DNA of 64,000 nt from Primulina eburnea (GCF_022965805.1 NC_133103.1:44499610-44563609), one strand, 5' to 3'; counted from the first letter of the stretch, positions 24,067 through 35,932 are shown. Numbers and translations: made by a program. The notes: generated from the letters alone by a model not told the origin.

Positions 24067-24863
24067 TACATGCATATAATTGTTATTGTTTTTTGGCTTA
24101 AATTTAGTAATATATACAATTGGTTGATCAATTTATTCACTTAATATGGTTTGTTGTATTAAGTTATATATTGATGATCATACTTGCAGTTATATATTGA
24201 TTTATATGCTATGAGAACCTGCGACTTGGTGAGTTATATATATTGGGCTTAAATTTAGTAATATCTACAGCTGCTATGAGAACTTGAAATTTGGTGATTT
24301 ATATGTAGTTATATATTGATGATTGTATACACTCTGGATGCTGCATGCATTTGAGTTTTGTAAGCAAAGTGTGTTTGGTAGTAACTGTGTGGTTACTACA
24401 TGGTTGGTGTATGAACAATTTACTAGAGGAAAGGATAGAAGAATGAAAACTAAGAAATTATAATCTGTTTATATAAAATTAGGCTAAGGACCACTGTATA
24501 CAATAAACAAGGAACATACCCAACTTCGGCCAAAATTGTATCTCTCTTTTGCTTTGCAGCATGCAATTTCCGCATTCTTGAAACAAAATCCTAATCAAGA
24601 ATTCGCATGACTTCATTGTTAAAATTCAGCTAACTAACTTGCATATTAATTAACAATGGATTATAAACAAAAGAGGATCAATAAGTAACACACAATTCTA
24701 TTACAGACTAAAAGCATTCAACCCAAACAGTCAATACTTTAAATAAAAAAATATTCAATTGGAAAGCACAAGCCAAGAAATAACGAATCACGACAGATAA
24801 TGTTCTTCTTACTGCATCACTTGGGAAAAAAGCATAACAATACCATAAATATAGAACTTTTTG

Positions 24864-25012
24864 CAGTTCCAAGAACTCCCTCACAAGTGTTTGATACTTC
24901 AGTTTAGCCACTGCTCCATTATCAACACCAAGAGATTGGTCAAAACCAGCAGAGACAGAATCCCTCTTCATCATCTCGCTCAGCACATCAAAATCATCCA
25001 AAAAATCAAATG
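24864..25012 (-). pseudogene. exon-like segment of an unidentified cellular gene
   Basis: Minus-strand open stretch containing DDFDVLSEMMKRDSVSAGFD, then QSLGVDNGAVAKLKYQTLVR, then EFLELQK. It is preceded by an acceptor-like TTGTAG and followed by a GT (AAAAA|GTTCTA). Composition is that of an ordinary helical protein, unlike the AT-rich surroundings. I do not recognise the gene. Position inside a CACTA remnant, antisense to its transposase pieces, suggests a captured exon. Confidence 0.4.
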
Positions 25013-25274
25013 ATTCTACAACTAGAATGGGGAAAATCCAATCTTATTCGAAGAGAACCCTTGTATTCTTATCTATCCTTGAATCTTTGAATTTGATAAA
25101 CCAACATAAAAACTCCCAAAACAACTTTCCAAGCGAGATTATATATGAATATGGTATAATACTCTATCCAATATAAGCATCAATACAGTTTCGAAAGCAA
25201 CATAACTGTATTTTTTAGCAATCATGTGACTAATCAATTATATATGAATATGTTATATGTTTTTTATTTTCAGG

Positions 25275-25612
25275 AAAAGAGTGAAAAATTTAAGACAATG
25301 TGGGGAAAGCAAAGACACAACCACACAATGAGCAGGAGATGTTATGCTCGTTTGGCTCACATTATGGTAATTATTATTATTTGAAAAATCTTATAAAAGT
25401 TTTTCTCAAAGTTTTCTTATTTTTAATTGTGATGATACATTTTTTGAATTACGTTCATAATGAATTTTTCATATATTTCTATATGTCTCATACTCAAGGA
25501 GAAAACAAGTTCTGCTGATATACCAATTACAAGAACAAAAGTATGGGTGGAAGGCCATAAGAATAAAAATGGACAACCTAGTGTGAAGCTGTTGGAGAAA
25601 AAATGGTAATAA
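25275..25612 (+). pseudogene. plant En/Spm transposase (PF03004-like) fragment
   Basis: An open segment encodes EKSEKFKTMWGKQRHNHTMS and RRCYARLAHIM ending at a donor-like GTAATT (25367). Near 25518 another open segment reads ADIPITRTKVWVEGHKNKNG. The H-x-M-S-R-x-x-Y/F-A-R-L pattern and the later R-T-x-V-W-V-x-x-H agree with plant transposase_24-type proteins accompanying CACTA elements. Fragmentary. Confidence 0.55.
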
Positions 25613-25669
25613 AGTAATATATGAATACATCTTATTTCTTGAATACATGTTCCGCTCATTTCCTTGAGG

Positions 25670-26560
25670 TTTCCTTAGGCTTTACATACCCTGCAAGGTA
25701 TTTGTAACATGGATTGTAGAACCAGAATCAATCTACCATGTATTATAAATCATATCAATCATATTAGATTCATAATTGGCAAATGAAATATGAATACCTT
25801 TATTTTCAAGCCAATTTTTAAATTTTTTGCAATCTTTCTTCATGTGTCCCTTTTTTTACAGAAGAAACACTTGTCAGGTTGGGGTGAAATTATTCATTTC
25901 CCTTTTCTTTTGACTTTGGCTTGCTTATTATACTTTCCTTGTATAGTCATAAAAACATTATCACTTGTTTCCATTAACACCCTTATTTCATCTTGAACAA
26001 ACATGGTAATTAATTCATTTATTGATCACTTATCTTTACGTGTGTTGTAGGAATTTTAAAGATTCTATATTGTGGTGAAAAATGCATACAATGTAGCGCA
26101 CAAGAAAAGTTTCAGACATTTCCACTTCAAGTGTTCTTAGCCGAGCTACTATGTCCTGCATTTTCATGATGTGTTCTCGCATACCTCTCACACTAGTGAG
26201 CCTTAATGAAGAGAATTCTATAACTAGGGTGCTGACAAGTGCCTTATCTGAATAATGAAATTGTTCATCAATAGCCTTCAATAATTTTTTGACATTATTA
26301 TGCTGATCGACACAACCACACTTACAACAGAGATTTTGGTCTTTATGAATATAACGTAGATTCGATTAGATAGCTCCTATTTTTCATGAAGATCAACATC
26401 ACCTGGAATGTTGTTTTCAGTAATAGCAGATGGTTCGTCTTTCCGTATAGCATAATCAATATCCATCCATCCCAATTGAAGAAGAATTATTTCTTTCCAT
26501 ATTTTATAATTATCGCCCTTTAATTCAGGAATGTTACATTTCATACAAGAAAAATCGCAG
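25670..26560 (-). pseudogene. Ty1/copia gag-protease fragment
   Basis: Minus strand, several frames. DYAIRKDEPSAITENN lies near 26460-26400. A gag (UBN2-type) core GMREHIMKMQDIVARLRTLE sits in 26281-26036. A CCHC knuckle CFFCKKRGHMKKDC is near 25885-25840. A protease start IDSGSTIHVTNTLQG (active-site DSG) lies near 25720 with TAG just before it. No LTR, integrase or RT is found, so this is a truncated fragment unrelated to the larger copia element to the right. Confidence 0.8.
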
Positions 26561-27593
26561 GTTGCATAACTGTATAAAAATATAATAAGTTATTATTTTT
26601 AATTTTTTTTTTGAGGTAATATCATGTTTTATCAATGTAAATCATGTTTTAAAAATCCAGTGATATAAATTTGGATGTGTGCTAATATTTTAATTCAATA
26701 AGATTTTTATGTAATTTTATGATAAATCTATCAAAATATAATTTTTCCTTAACTCATGTGGATAAATTAAGAAAAATATAATTTTGATATTTTAACCTAA
26801 TTAGTTATAAAAAAATATAACAAAAATCTCTGTGGAGTAAAATTTATTATGTTTATATAATTAATTACAATTGATGTCCATTATGTGATACAAATCTACT
26901 TAATGCATAATTTTTCATAATTAAAGATGATGTGGCCATTCCTCAATTTTTTAAAATTATACGGTTCACTGGACAAAATTTTTGCTTTACTTAATGTTTT
27001 ATATAATAATTATTTAGTAACACAATCAAAACTTTCCAAGAGTACTCCAGGAAAGATAGGTAGAGCCAAGACTTTTTAAATACGTACCTCCTAGACAGAG
27101 CAAAGTTCCTCAGGGAGACCACTGGCAAGTCAAGGTAGTTCAAATCGATATTTGAAGAACTATCTCAGATTATGTTATCTCGTGTCTCCTTATAATTATT
27201 ATCTTAATTATCCATATTTATGTGAATCTTTATAATCCATTTTTTATTAACTAACTTTGTATTCACAATTTTAATTAATTTGTTCATAGAAAATAATATA
27301 AAGGTAATAATAATTGAATATGAACAAATTTTGAAACAATATTTATTATTTTAATTTTAGTGCATTAATATTATTCCACTCAATATTGTATGTAACAACA
27401 AATTATACATATATATAACTGAATAAAACTTTTATGCATAAATTAAATTATTCATAAACTCTAGAAATATTTTAATGTGTACAAATTATTTAACCAAGTG
27501 TTATATGTATATCGAATTATACATATAACTTAATAACACATTAAGTCATTAATTATTATTATTATTTTTATTTATTTTAAAAATAATAATAAA
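26561..27593. other. AT-rich DNA without recognisable features
   Basis: Extremely AT-rich with no ORF or terminal repeat seen. CTCCTAGACAGAGCAAAG near 27090 is the only less AT-rich island, with no assignment. Confidence 0.5.
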
Positions 27594-27638
27594 TTTGAAT
27601 TCATTGACCGACACAATGTCATTATATATAATAATAAT

Positions 27639-27689
<51 letters not shown>

Positions 27690-27718
27690 AATTCATTGAC
27701 CAACACAATGTCATTATA
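27594..27718. repeat. 33-bp direct repeat flanking a (TA)n tract
   Basis: TTTGAATTCATTGACCGACA and the following CAATGTCATTATA at 27594-27626 recur at 27686-27718 with one difference (CAACACA). Between them are ATA repeats and a TA run at 27643-27686. Looks like slippage or break repair. Confidence 0.85.
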
Positions 27719-27789
27719 ATGAATATTATAATAATATTAATATAAATTTGTTTATCAATAAAATCATCAATATTTCATTCATAAATACT

Positions 27790-28622
27790 TTTCTCATTAT
27801 AACAATTGGAAAAGATATATTCTTGTTCTTCTAAAAGAACATCCATAAAAGTAGATCTATCGTAATAATATTTGGTTTGGGCAGGTCTATCTGCCCATGT
27901 GATTTTATTAATTTTTTCATCAGAAGAATTATTAATTTTTTCAAACTCTTCATTAAGAGTATTTAAATTAAGATTTTTAAATTTTTCTTCTAATAATTTT
28001 TCTATATCAGAAACAGAAGATTTAAATTTAAAGTCTTTTATGTGTGGAGGGATTGTATAGAAGAAGTTGCAATAAAAACAATATTAGTTTCTTCCTTAGT
28101 TTGTATATGAATATCATGTTTAATCTGATTAATTGCTAAAATAATTTTATCAATATGATCCTTAAGAGAAATGATTTCTTCTCCTATTATAGTAAGATAT
28201 AAATATGTATAATTTTGTTTTTCAATTATCTGATTAATATGTTTAACAGTTATTTGTAACATATCATTGTCAAATAATTTTGAAAAAGCAGTAAAATTTA
28301 AAATTTGTTATTTTTTTTATAATAAAAGATTGTTGAGGAGGATAAACAGATTTTTGAATCTGTCTTGAGGAAAGTTTATAATTTCTTTTAGAAATATAAT
28401 CTATAATAAATGTTTTAAAAAACCAAGGAACAAAATGTATTAATTTATTTTGATTTTCACAATAATTTTAAATTTTTGGATCAATATAATCAAATGCTTC
28501 TTCAGATAAACTTTTAAAATACCAGTATCTGAAACATTCCCACTTGGGTAAATAAAATTCTGCATTTATCTTGGCTTTAGCTATATAACCTTTAGTAAAA
28601 TCTATTTTTGATTTACTATCCA
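27790..28622 (-). pseudogene. pararetroviral ORF downstream of the movement protein, decayed
   Basis: Starts at a probable ATG (28622) directly after the movement-protein stop. It has a short open stretch with WECFRYWYFKSLSEEAF, then a stop near 28467. Coding signal resumes in 28262-28038 (helical, coiled-coil-like IIEKQNYTYLYLTIIGEEII) and below it. Position in Caulimoviridae suggests an aphid-factor, virion-associated or capsid-type protein; sequence does not tell me which. Confidence 0.45.
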
Positions 28623-29474
28623 TTAAATACTAAAATTCATTTCTGAAACTGTATCAGTTTCTCTAACATTTTGAAAGTTAATTTTATGAACAATATTATT
28701 TTGATTTATAATTAAATCTTCTACTGTATCTTGAACAGAAGATTCTGAATCTTCTCTTATTTGAGAAGTAGAAGCTCTAGAAGTTTGTGGTATATCCACC
28801 ATATAATCTAGAGGTGAAATAAAAGAATGACTAGATCTTGATCTAACATAGAAAGAAGATGGTAATAATCTTCTTTGTTCATTATTGAAATGTATTTGAA
28901 CATATTCTTCATTATTTTGTATAACTTGTTGTAAATCTCTATTTATTATATGATTTCTAGGAACATCTTGTTCAATTATCCAATTTTCTGGAAATTTAAT
29001 TTCTTCCCATTTTATAGATCTACGAGTTGTAATATTAGATCTATTAAAATTAGTTTCTATAAGAATAGTTTCATTTAATTTTTTATCTATTCTTTTACAC
29101 AAAGGATTTAGTGTAAATAATGGTTTATAATAAATACGATAACAGATACATATGACTTATGTTCCAAGTGTATAATTATAACCATGTGTTTTAATATTTA
29201 ATGTTAAAAAATCTAATATATTTATATCAGATAAAGATAAATTAGGATAAACATCAAAATATATTGGTCCATGTGCCAGACAAGATTGAATTATTCTCAT
29301 AAGAGATTGTTTCCAATTTAAATTTCTACCATCTCTTAAAGCTGTTATGAAGATTTCTGGTAAACCTTCTAAAGTTAAAGGTCTAAAGGCAATTTGAATT
29401 AAACCTATATGTATAAATTTATAATTTTTCCTATAAGGTAAAATATCTTTATTATTTAATAATCTAATAATCAT
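28623..29474 (-). pseudogene. pararetroviral movement protein
   Basis: One frame, 29474-28623, broken by TAA at 29159-29157. The N-terminal core has HIGLIQIAFRPLTLEGLPEI, then ALRDGRN and GPIYFDVYPNLSLSD, the pattern of the viral movement protein (30K superfamily, PF01107-like) of plant pararetroviruses. The C-terminal third is Ser/Thr-rich. A homopolymer shift near 29535 also separates possible upstream codons. The 30K protein would form tubules at plasmodesmata for cell-to-cell spread. Confidence 0.8.
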
Positions 29475-29720
29475 TTCTTCAATATGAAGAGGTACTGATG
29501 ATTCTGTAGTTTTAACTACTTTTTTAGAACCATTTTTTTTTCAAAAATTCCTAATTTATAAATCATTTTAGATTCTATTTTAGGAATGATCCATTTATTT
29601 AATAAATCCAGATTCTCAGGTAAATCATATTCTTTATTTAAACTGTTTTGAACAGTTTCTTTCATACCAAAAATATTCATTGAATAAAAGTGCTAAATTA
29701 TTAACCAAACTATTTCCATG

Positions 29721-29732
29721 GCTCTGATACCA
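29721..29732 (-). other. tRNA-Met primer-binding site of the pararetrovirus
   Basis: Minus strand TGGTATCAGAGC followed by CATGG, the standard initiator-tRNA complement at the origin of caulimovirid genomes. It lies upstream of the movement protein as expected. Confidence 0.8.
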
Positions 29733-29937
29733 TCTGTGGCTTGAAATCAAATTGAATCTGATACGTGGCGTTGTTTTACCAATTTTTTCCTTGGTGGCTT
29801 TCGCACACATGGAGGTTATGGTTTCCAGCCTATATATCATTTTCAACTCAAACTGAGCTAAGAAAAGGAGAAATTTAAATTCCAGAATAATAATGAATAT
29901 AAGGTTCATATTTGGAACTTTTACAAAACATAAAGGA

Positions 29938-31128
29938 TGTTGAGGATCGGGTTGAGTTTAGAAGGGGGTGGGTTGAATAAACTCAATGACCAACTTATTA
30001 AATTCTTTCGAATGATGTGCTAAAATCCTGTTAGAGATTTTAACGATTCTTGTTCAAGTATAAAGACCAGCAGATCACAAGATAATGTGCGGAAAACGAT
30101 CTGTTGGTTAATGGGTGAAAAATGATAAAGCCGAAAAGCATTAGATAGCACAAGGTTTGTTTCTGGAAGTTCGAAGATGAATCTTCTACGTCTCCCCTTC
30201 TTCTGTTTCCAGAAGGTATCAATAAAAGACTTTGATGAATACAACACAACAATTGTATATACCCACTTCAATAGGACTTGCCCTTCGCCTATTGAAACTC
30301 TTAGCTTTACAACTCAACTTTTTGAATGATCTTAAATTCTGGAAATGACTCTTTTTCAGTTACAAATTCTTCTATCAATGAATTGATGAAATAAATAGCT
30401 TAAGAAGATATAACTGAAGTAGCTAGCACAATATGATCTCAATGATCAACAATATGCAATGAAGCATGTGCTGCCTTTTTCAGTGTTGAGCTCTTTAGAT
30501 AACTGAAAGTTCTAACAATGCTCGAATGATGTTTTTCAAATCAGATTTTTGTTCAATGCTGCGTTTTTCTCCACAAAATTCTTCATCTCCATATATAGGC
30601 TCTATTCAACGTTTAAAAACTGAACGGCTCTTTTCTTTTTGGTGTTTCAGCTTTATTGCTTAAAATGGACCCTGCAGAATACATTAAAAGTAATCAGTCG
30701 CAGTTCATACCAAAAATGGTATACCGTCTTAAATGTTCTTGTATAGCATTTAATGGCATTTAATGAAGCAATAAATGCTGGTATCACGTTAATAGATCAA
30801 CGGTAATATTTAGAGACTTTGAGATACGTAAGATTCTGTTAGTGTATATTTCGAATTTTGTATCCTTCTAGTTCTGGTTTTAGCTAAGAAATTATTTGAG
30901 CAAGTTTTAGCGCGATACCAGTACTTCTGTTTTACAACATCTACTGGTTTTGTTTTAATCCAACATCTACTGGTTTTTCCTTAGCATCTCCTCAATAAAT
31001 TTAATTCTAACAATTTTGCGCGATACAAGTACTTCTGTTTTACAACATCTACTGGTTCTATTGGTTTGTACTAATCCAACATCTACTGGTTTTTCCTTAG
31101 CATCTTCACAATAAATTTAATTCTAACA
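29938..31128 (-). repeat. 3' LTR of copia copy A
   Basis: 1191 bp, nearly the same as 46050-47238 and 56526-57714. It contains several CATCTACTGG phrases near its right end. Confidence 0.93.
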
Positions 31129-31142
31129 ATTTCTCCCTTTGT
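31129..31142 (-). other. polypurine tract of copia copy A
   Basis: Minus strand AAAGGGAGAAAT directly before the LTR start TGTTAGAATT. Confidence 0.75.
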
Positions 31143-31277
31143 GGTGATGCCAAAACCTAGATGTTCTGTGTTAATAAAATCGAGATAAGAGCGGATTAAA
31201 TAATCAAAACAATTTATATCCAGAGAAAATCACATAAAACATAAATATAAATTAGTTAATAAAGACACAAAGAAAAA

Positions 31278-33985
31278 TTAGTTTGTTCCAATATCCCTGA
31301 AGGTAGCTTGATCTGGATTTTGATCCCTTCCAGTTGGTCTGCTGCTACTTGATCTAGGTCTATCATCTTCCCCCTTTTTGGCATCATCAAGAAGGACCCT
31401 AGCAAGTAATTCATCCATTCTCCCAGATAAGTTGTGAATGTCATTTGTCAGCATCTCCAGATAAGGAGTCTGATTGGAAACCCGATCATTAATAGCAGTG
31501 AGCGTTTGAGATTGAGAATCAATCTTGGCATCCATCAGGTCCATGGTTGTGGAGATTGATCGAAACATTTCATCATGCTCGGTGATCCTGGTAAATATAT
31601 CAGATTGAGCAAGCGCGATCTGACTGGAATTTCTGGTTATGACCTGTCGAAAGACGATGGTCTCAGCATGCATTTTACTCAGAGATTCCGCAGTGGTCTG
31701 TATTTCCTTAGACATGCGTTCTCGGAAGAATTGAGCATCATGAATTTCGGCGGCATTTTCATAAGATATCCGCTTGACTAAGTCTGCAAGATTTACAAGA
31801 TCCCTTTGAAGAGCATCAATTTGGAATTCTAGATCAAATGGTTCCACAGCTGGGGAAGGAGTCCTTGCTTGCAATCTTTGTCTAATTTCCTCCATTCGGG
31901 CAATGCGCTCAGGAGACTGCAAAGAAGGAATAGAGAATTGTGCAGCTTCTACTTGAGTCGTAACAGCTGGTTCTGGTTCAACAGAAGGTCCTTCTGAAGC
32001 AGTAGACCGTTCTGTTGGCCCTTCGTCTGGTTGATGAAAATCAGCAGTAGGTACAGATACAGCTTGTGGCTCAACAACAGAGGGTGAAGTATGCAACAAA
32101 ATTGCCATCTCAGCTTGGTGAGCTTCTGAAAAATGCTCAAGTGCTTGAAGAGACGATGAAACAATAGTCATAACAGTAGCACTGGCAGCAGCAGTTGCAG
32201 TAGCAGTAGCAGATTCTGGAGAAGGATCAGCAGTTGTAGGAATAGCTTGAAGCAATTCATCTTGTGCTGTTTGGGTCGGCATAGTCGATTCGATTACCTC
32301 ATCAACAGAGGCCAGATCATGTACAGAGATCAGAGATGAAGATTGAGTAGGAGCTTCTACTGGTACAGGAGTACTAGAGACCTTGACTTCAGGAGAAGCT
32401 TTGGTCGGTTCCTCAACTGTCTGACTTTTCAAAATTGCGGAGACAGAAGTGAGACTGAACTTTGGAGGCCTAGAAAAGGCCTTTTCCTTATTAGCAATTT
32501 GTTGAGAAAGAATTGTCAGCTTCTCCGACAAAATTTGAAAGACATTCTGGTCATGAAAAGCAGTAGGATTTGCAGAGTCAAAATTTGACTTTAAGGTTTT
32601 CAGAACAGTGTCCATCTTCTGCATTTTGAATTTTTCCAGAAAGTAAATGCGATGATTTATAGCTTCTATCACATTTCGTGTCCCGGCAGCATCAAAAAAC
32701 TTTTTCTTATTTTCTACTGTTTGAGCAAAAACACCAGTAGTTTTCAAACATGTGATTGGGTGGTAGACTCGTACCTTAAGCCAATCGTCAAAAAATTTCA
32801 TATCTTCTCTAGTTGAGATCTCAACTTCTTCCAGATGTAGATTTATTGCTGTTTGGATTGAGGAGGGAGCCACCGGTGATTCAGACACCTCAGTAATCTT
32901 ACCTTTCCCTTTTTCAGAAGAGGTAGAGATTACTGGTTTAAAAGCAGAAGAACCAGTAGCTGATTCTCGAATGACCAAACTAGAAGTTGGTCTGAAGCTT
33001 TGAGCAGGCGAAGGCCCTGATTCAATAGGTTTGGCTTTGGTGGATGAAACAACAGATGGAAAAACTTGGTGGAGAGGAACATTCGCCATTTCGGAAAGAG
33101 CCGCTGTTTTCTTGATGCGGATTGTTGTACGAGGCTTCTTCTTAGCTGGGGTGGGAGGCAGTGAAGCTTGCTGAGTGGATGCTGCTGATTCTCCAAATTC
33201 TGTTTTGTCAGAATCAGACAAGACCACAACTCTTTTTCGTTTAATTTTCTTCTGCTTCTCAATTTGAGACTCTCCAATCTCCTTCTTAATGGCTACAAAC
33301 TCACCAACGGTTAGCTTTGGCCTTAAAGTAAGCACGTTATCAGCATCAGTCATTGTTACCGAAGAGCCATCCTCTTCTGCTGTTCCAGGAAAACCAGCAT
33401 CTTTCAACATTTTACTGATTTGTACAGCAAATCCAGTACTTTTCCTGGGAATCATATCCTTCATAATGCGAAACAGAAATCGTCCCCGATCCATTTTCTT
33501 TTCTGATGTGATGGCCACCATCACTTGAACCTTTTCTTTTGTTAGTTTGTCAAAGGTTCCAGCCTTAACTAACAAGGCTTTTGCTACTATATCAGCGAGT
33601 ACCTGGTACTCAATTTTCAGTAGCTTTTTGAAGCAAGAGGGTGAAAGTTCTTCTCCAGTGGCTCAAAATTTTGCCAAGGCGATGGACATGTCTTCCTTTG
33701 AAATGTCCGAGAAGGCGATGGACATGTCTTCCCTATGTATAGGTAATCTTTCCCAAGGCGATGGACATGTCTTCCCTGTGTATAGGTAATCTTGCCTTCC
33801 ACAACTTCGGCTTTGGCATAGAAATCCAGAAGAGCAGACTTGTAGATAATGGCAGGCGATTCCAAGAATATTCGAAGCCCAGACTTTTTCAATGATTTGA
33901 ACATCTTGACAAGATTCTCATCCTTAATAGTGAGAACAGAATCAAAATTCACCTGATAAGCATTCAAAGTATATGCTGCGGCCAT
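31278..33985 (-). pseudogene. large env-position ORF of the copia element (unknown function)
   Basis: Sense to gag-pol, between pol and the 3' LTR, where SIRE-type elements carry an env-like ORF. The likely start is ATG 33985-33983 (AAAYTLNAYQVNFDSVLTIK). About 70 residues on, a cluster of 19-bp repeats and a frameshift interrupt it. A 765-codon frame (33575-31278) then follows, with KAGTFDKLTKEKVQVMVAIT, a basic KIKRKRVVVLSDSD, an Ala/Thr/Ser/Pro-rich low-complexity middle and long helical, coiled-coil-like C-terminal segments. I see no transmembrane segment or signal peptide, so an envelope role is not supported. From memory, similar proteins occur in Lamiales gene sets under misleading names; unverified. 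Function unknown. Confidence 0.65.
33678..33775. repeat. three copies of a 19-bp motif in the env-position ORF
   Basis: GGCGATGGACATGTCTTCC at 33678, 33714 and 33757, separated by 17 and 24 bp; two of the copies are followed by a GTATAGGTAATCTT phrase. The right-hand copy of the region (49069 onward) has two. Confidence 0.9.
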
Positions 33986-34509
33986 TTCTAAATTTGAGAG
34001 AGTATAGAAGTATGTTAGCAGTAGATGCGAAAAAGCAGTAGAGGCAAGGAAATAATCTGAGTTCGTAAAGCGTAGTGAAAAAAAAAGAACGGTTAAAGCA
34101 AAATATACAGCCGTCAGTGAACATAAGGACACGTGTCGATATGTTAGAAGAGAGAGAGAGAGAGAGAGACAAAAGTGTCAGTTACCCTACTCATTTCAAA
34201 ATATTTTAAAAATTTGGCGGGCTGTCCGAGGCGGTTGCTAAATAAACAGAAGCTGATTTGTCATTTTATGATAATATCTACTGGAAGTGGATAAGGTGCT
34301 GAAACAAATGCAGCACTTCAACAACTTCTGGTAGGTATACTGCTTTATCGAAAAGACAAATCAGTTTCTAATATAAATGCCATAAAGATGTTCCCCCTCA
34401 ATTAATGCAGTAGTAATGGATATTAAATGCTAAACGACTCTTGGCAATCTTTCAATTTAAACTGTTAAATTTGAACAGTCGCAATGATCCTTATCTCCTT
34501 TGAATATCA

Positions 34510-34518
34510 CTATAAATA
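34510..34518 (+). promoter_or_regulatory. TATA box of X1 (copy A)
   Basis: CTATAAATA 50 bp upstream of the X1 ATG (34560), same as in copy B. Confidence 0.6.
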
Positions 34519-34559
34519 CCTGCAAGGGTTAAACAAGGTTAAGTAAACATAAAAATCAA

Positions 34560-34790
34560 ATGAAAGAAGAGGTAACAACTGATCCAGAAACAGAAGCAAG
34601 AATGTTCAGAAGACAGCTTGCTGCGATTTCGAAGAAGATGTTGGAAAAAGTCGTTCTGCACATAATGATCCATGGATCATACTCCTGGAGTTGTAATATC
34701 AACAATCAAAAAGATTGTTTGCTTTCATTGATATTGATATGTAGCATCGATCCCTTCCAGAAGCATGCTAATGCAATAAGAGAGTGCTAG
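34560..34790 (+). pseudogene. X1, small antisense gene of the copia element (copy A, truncated)
   Basis: ATG 34560 gives KEEVTTDPETEARMFRRQLA and on to a TAG at 34788-34790, where copy B has TGG and reads 12 more codons. The first 30 residues are charged and helical. It runs opposite to gag-pol and divergently from the env-position ORF (ATGs 575 bp apart). A second small ORF (34801-35028) follows in another frame. No known domain. Confidence 0.5.
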
Positions 34791-35458
34791 TGGATCGATA
34801 ATGCTGAAATCATCTATGATGCCCCGTAAAATATCTGATTATACATTAGTGCTGACAAGACCCAAGCTTGCTAGATTCTTTGCAAGACCTAAGCTTGCTG
34901 GATTATTTTCGAAAAAGACTCTCCTTCTTCTGCTGATGTACTTTGCAAAAATACTACAAGCTGCTGATATTACTGAAGACATAAGCTTGATTAGTCTAGA
35001 ATTTCAGAAGACGTTTCGATTGTCTTGAGATATCTGTAACTTTTGCTTTGTTTAATGTACTGGAAAAGTTCTAATAAAATTTCAGTTGAAGTACTTGATG
35101 TTCCTTTATTTCTTTCTGCAAACAACTCAATGTTAGAAGAATAAAATGAATAAATGATTAAGTTCAGAAGGAAGTAAGTCGTCTTATGATAGCTTCTACT
35201 GGAAACTGAAGAAAGCCTTGTTTTGTTAATGAGACAAAATATCTTTAGCATCTGACACAGAATCACAGAAGATCAGAATAAAGTTCTACCTAAATTAATG
35301 CAATTATTAAATGAAAATACTTGGTAACTGAACCGATGATAGCTTGAGATGGGATGTTTCATATATCTACTGTAGTCAAGACTTTCTCGAGCTTTGGTCC
35401 CTGGTTTTCATCTATAAATATGAACTTGGGGTAAACCAGATAATCATTCTTAAGAGAA

Positions 35459-35719
35459 ATAGCAAGAGATAATAGTCATGATTTGGCTGATGAGTTCATG
35501 AGGGAGGTGACCGCTGCAAGAAAGAAGGCAATAGAAGACAAAGTGCTGAAGAAGACATTTGCTACTTGGACTAAAATCCAGGAGCTTAAGTCCTCCTTCG
35601 AGAGTGGGCGAACATCTTCCACCAAGGAGTTGTTAATGATGACGAAATATTATCAACGTCTCCATAGTGCTGATAGTGCAGACGTTGTGAAAGTGATGAA
35701 GATGAGATCAAATTTCTGA
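35459..35719 (+). pseudogene. X2, small antisense gene, left-arm copy (start lost, fused)
   Basis: Same frame as X2 in copy B but the start ATG is ATA (35459-35461). After ADSADVV the sequence switches to antisense gag (KVMKMRSNF, TGA). The right arm carries the mirror copy on the minus strand (36284-36024) with ATG intact. TATA box CTATAAATA at 35412-35420. Confidence 0.6.
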
Positions 35720-35755
35720 TGGCAAATACTGATTCAACCTCGACATCCAGGTTTT

Positions 35756-35932
35756 TCTAATCATTTGTTACCAAATCATGTTTTTAAATTATATAAAGCA
35801 TTGTATGGTCTGAAACAAGCACCTAGGGCTTGGTACGACACACTTTCACAATTTCTCATTAATCATGGTTTCATCGCTGTTACTGTAGATAAAACTTTGT
35901 TTACCTTTTCCAAAAACAAACACATATTGTTA
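35756..35932 (+). pseudogene. copia RT fragment (inverted relative to the element)
   Basis: [20 protein letters not shown] and [18 protein letters not shown] match the pol of copy B (52456-52280, minus strand) but lie here on the plus strand: displaced and inverted, part in the left arm and part in the spacer of the fold-back. Confidence 0.85.

Larger units (their letters stand above)
21552..25620 (+). mobile_element. CACTA (En/Spm-type) DNA transposon remnant, one end only
   Basis: CACTACAAGAAAA at 21552 is the classic CACTA terminus. It is followed by alternating direct and inverted ACGRCGTGCATT-like motifs, as in CACTA subterminal regions. Downstream on the same strand are a transposase-associated domain (23657) and a plant transposase fragment (near 25280). 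I cannot find the opposite terminus (TTTTCTTGTAGTG) before 27700, so the right boundary is unknown. Non-coding stretches 21800-23650 and 24070-24860 show no other gene. A TGTAACATCCC at about 23261 could be a small LTR start, unproven. Confidence 0.72.
27720..29937 (-). mobile_element. endogenous pararetrovirus (Caulimoviridae), left portion
   Basis: Minus-strand movement-protein ORF, a tRNA-Met site just upstream of it, and a further ORF downstream. The copia element at 29938 interrupts it: the 5-bp duplication AAGGA (29933-29937) recurs at 47239-47243, where the viral intergenic region resumes. Left limit is approximate. Very A/T-rich codon use. Genus cannot be decided from reading. Confidence 0.8.

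Noticed and set aside
31278..33575. Large env-position ORF called as an envelope gene
   Set aside because: No signal peptide, transmembrane segment or Cys pattern; only the position is env-like.
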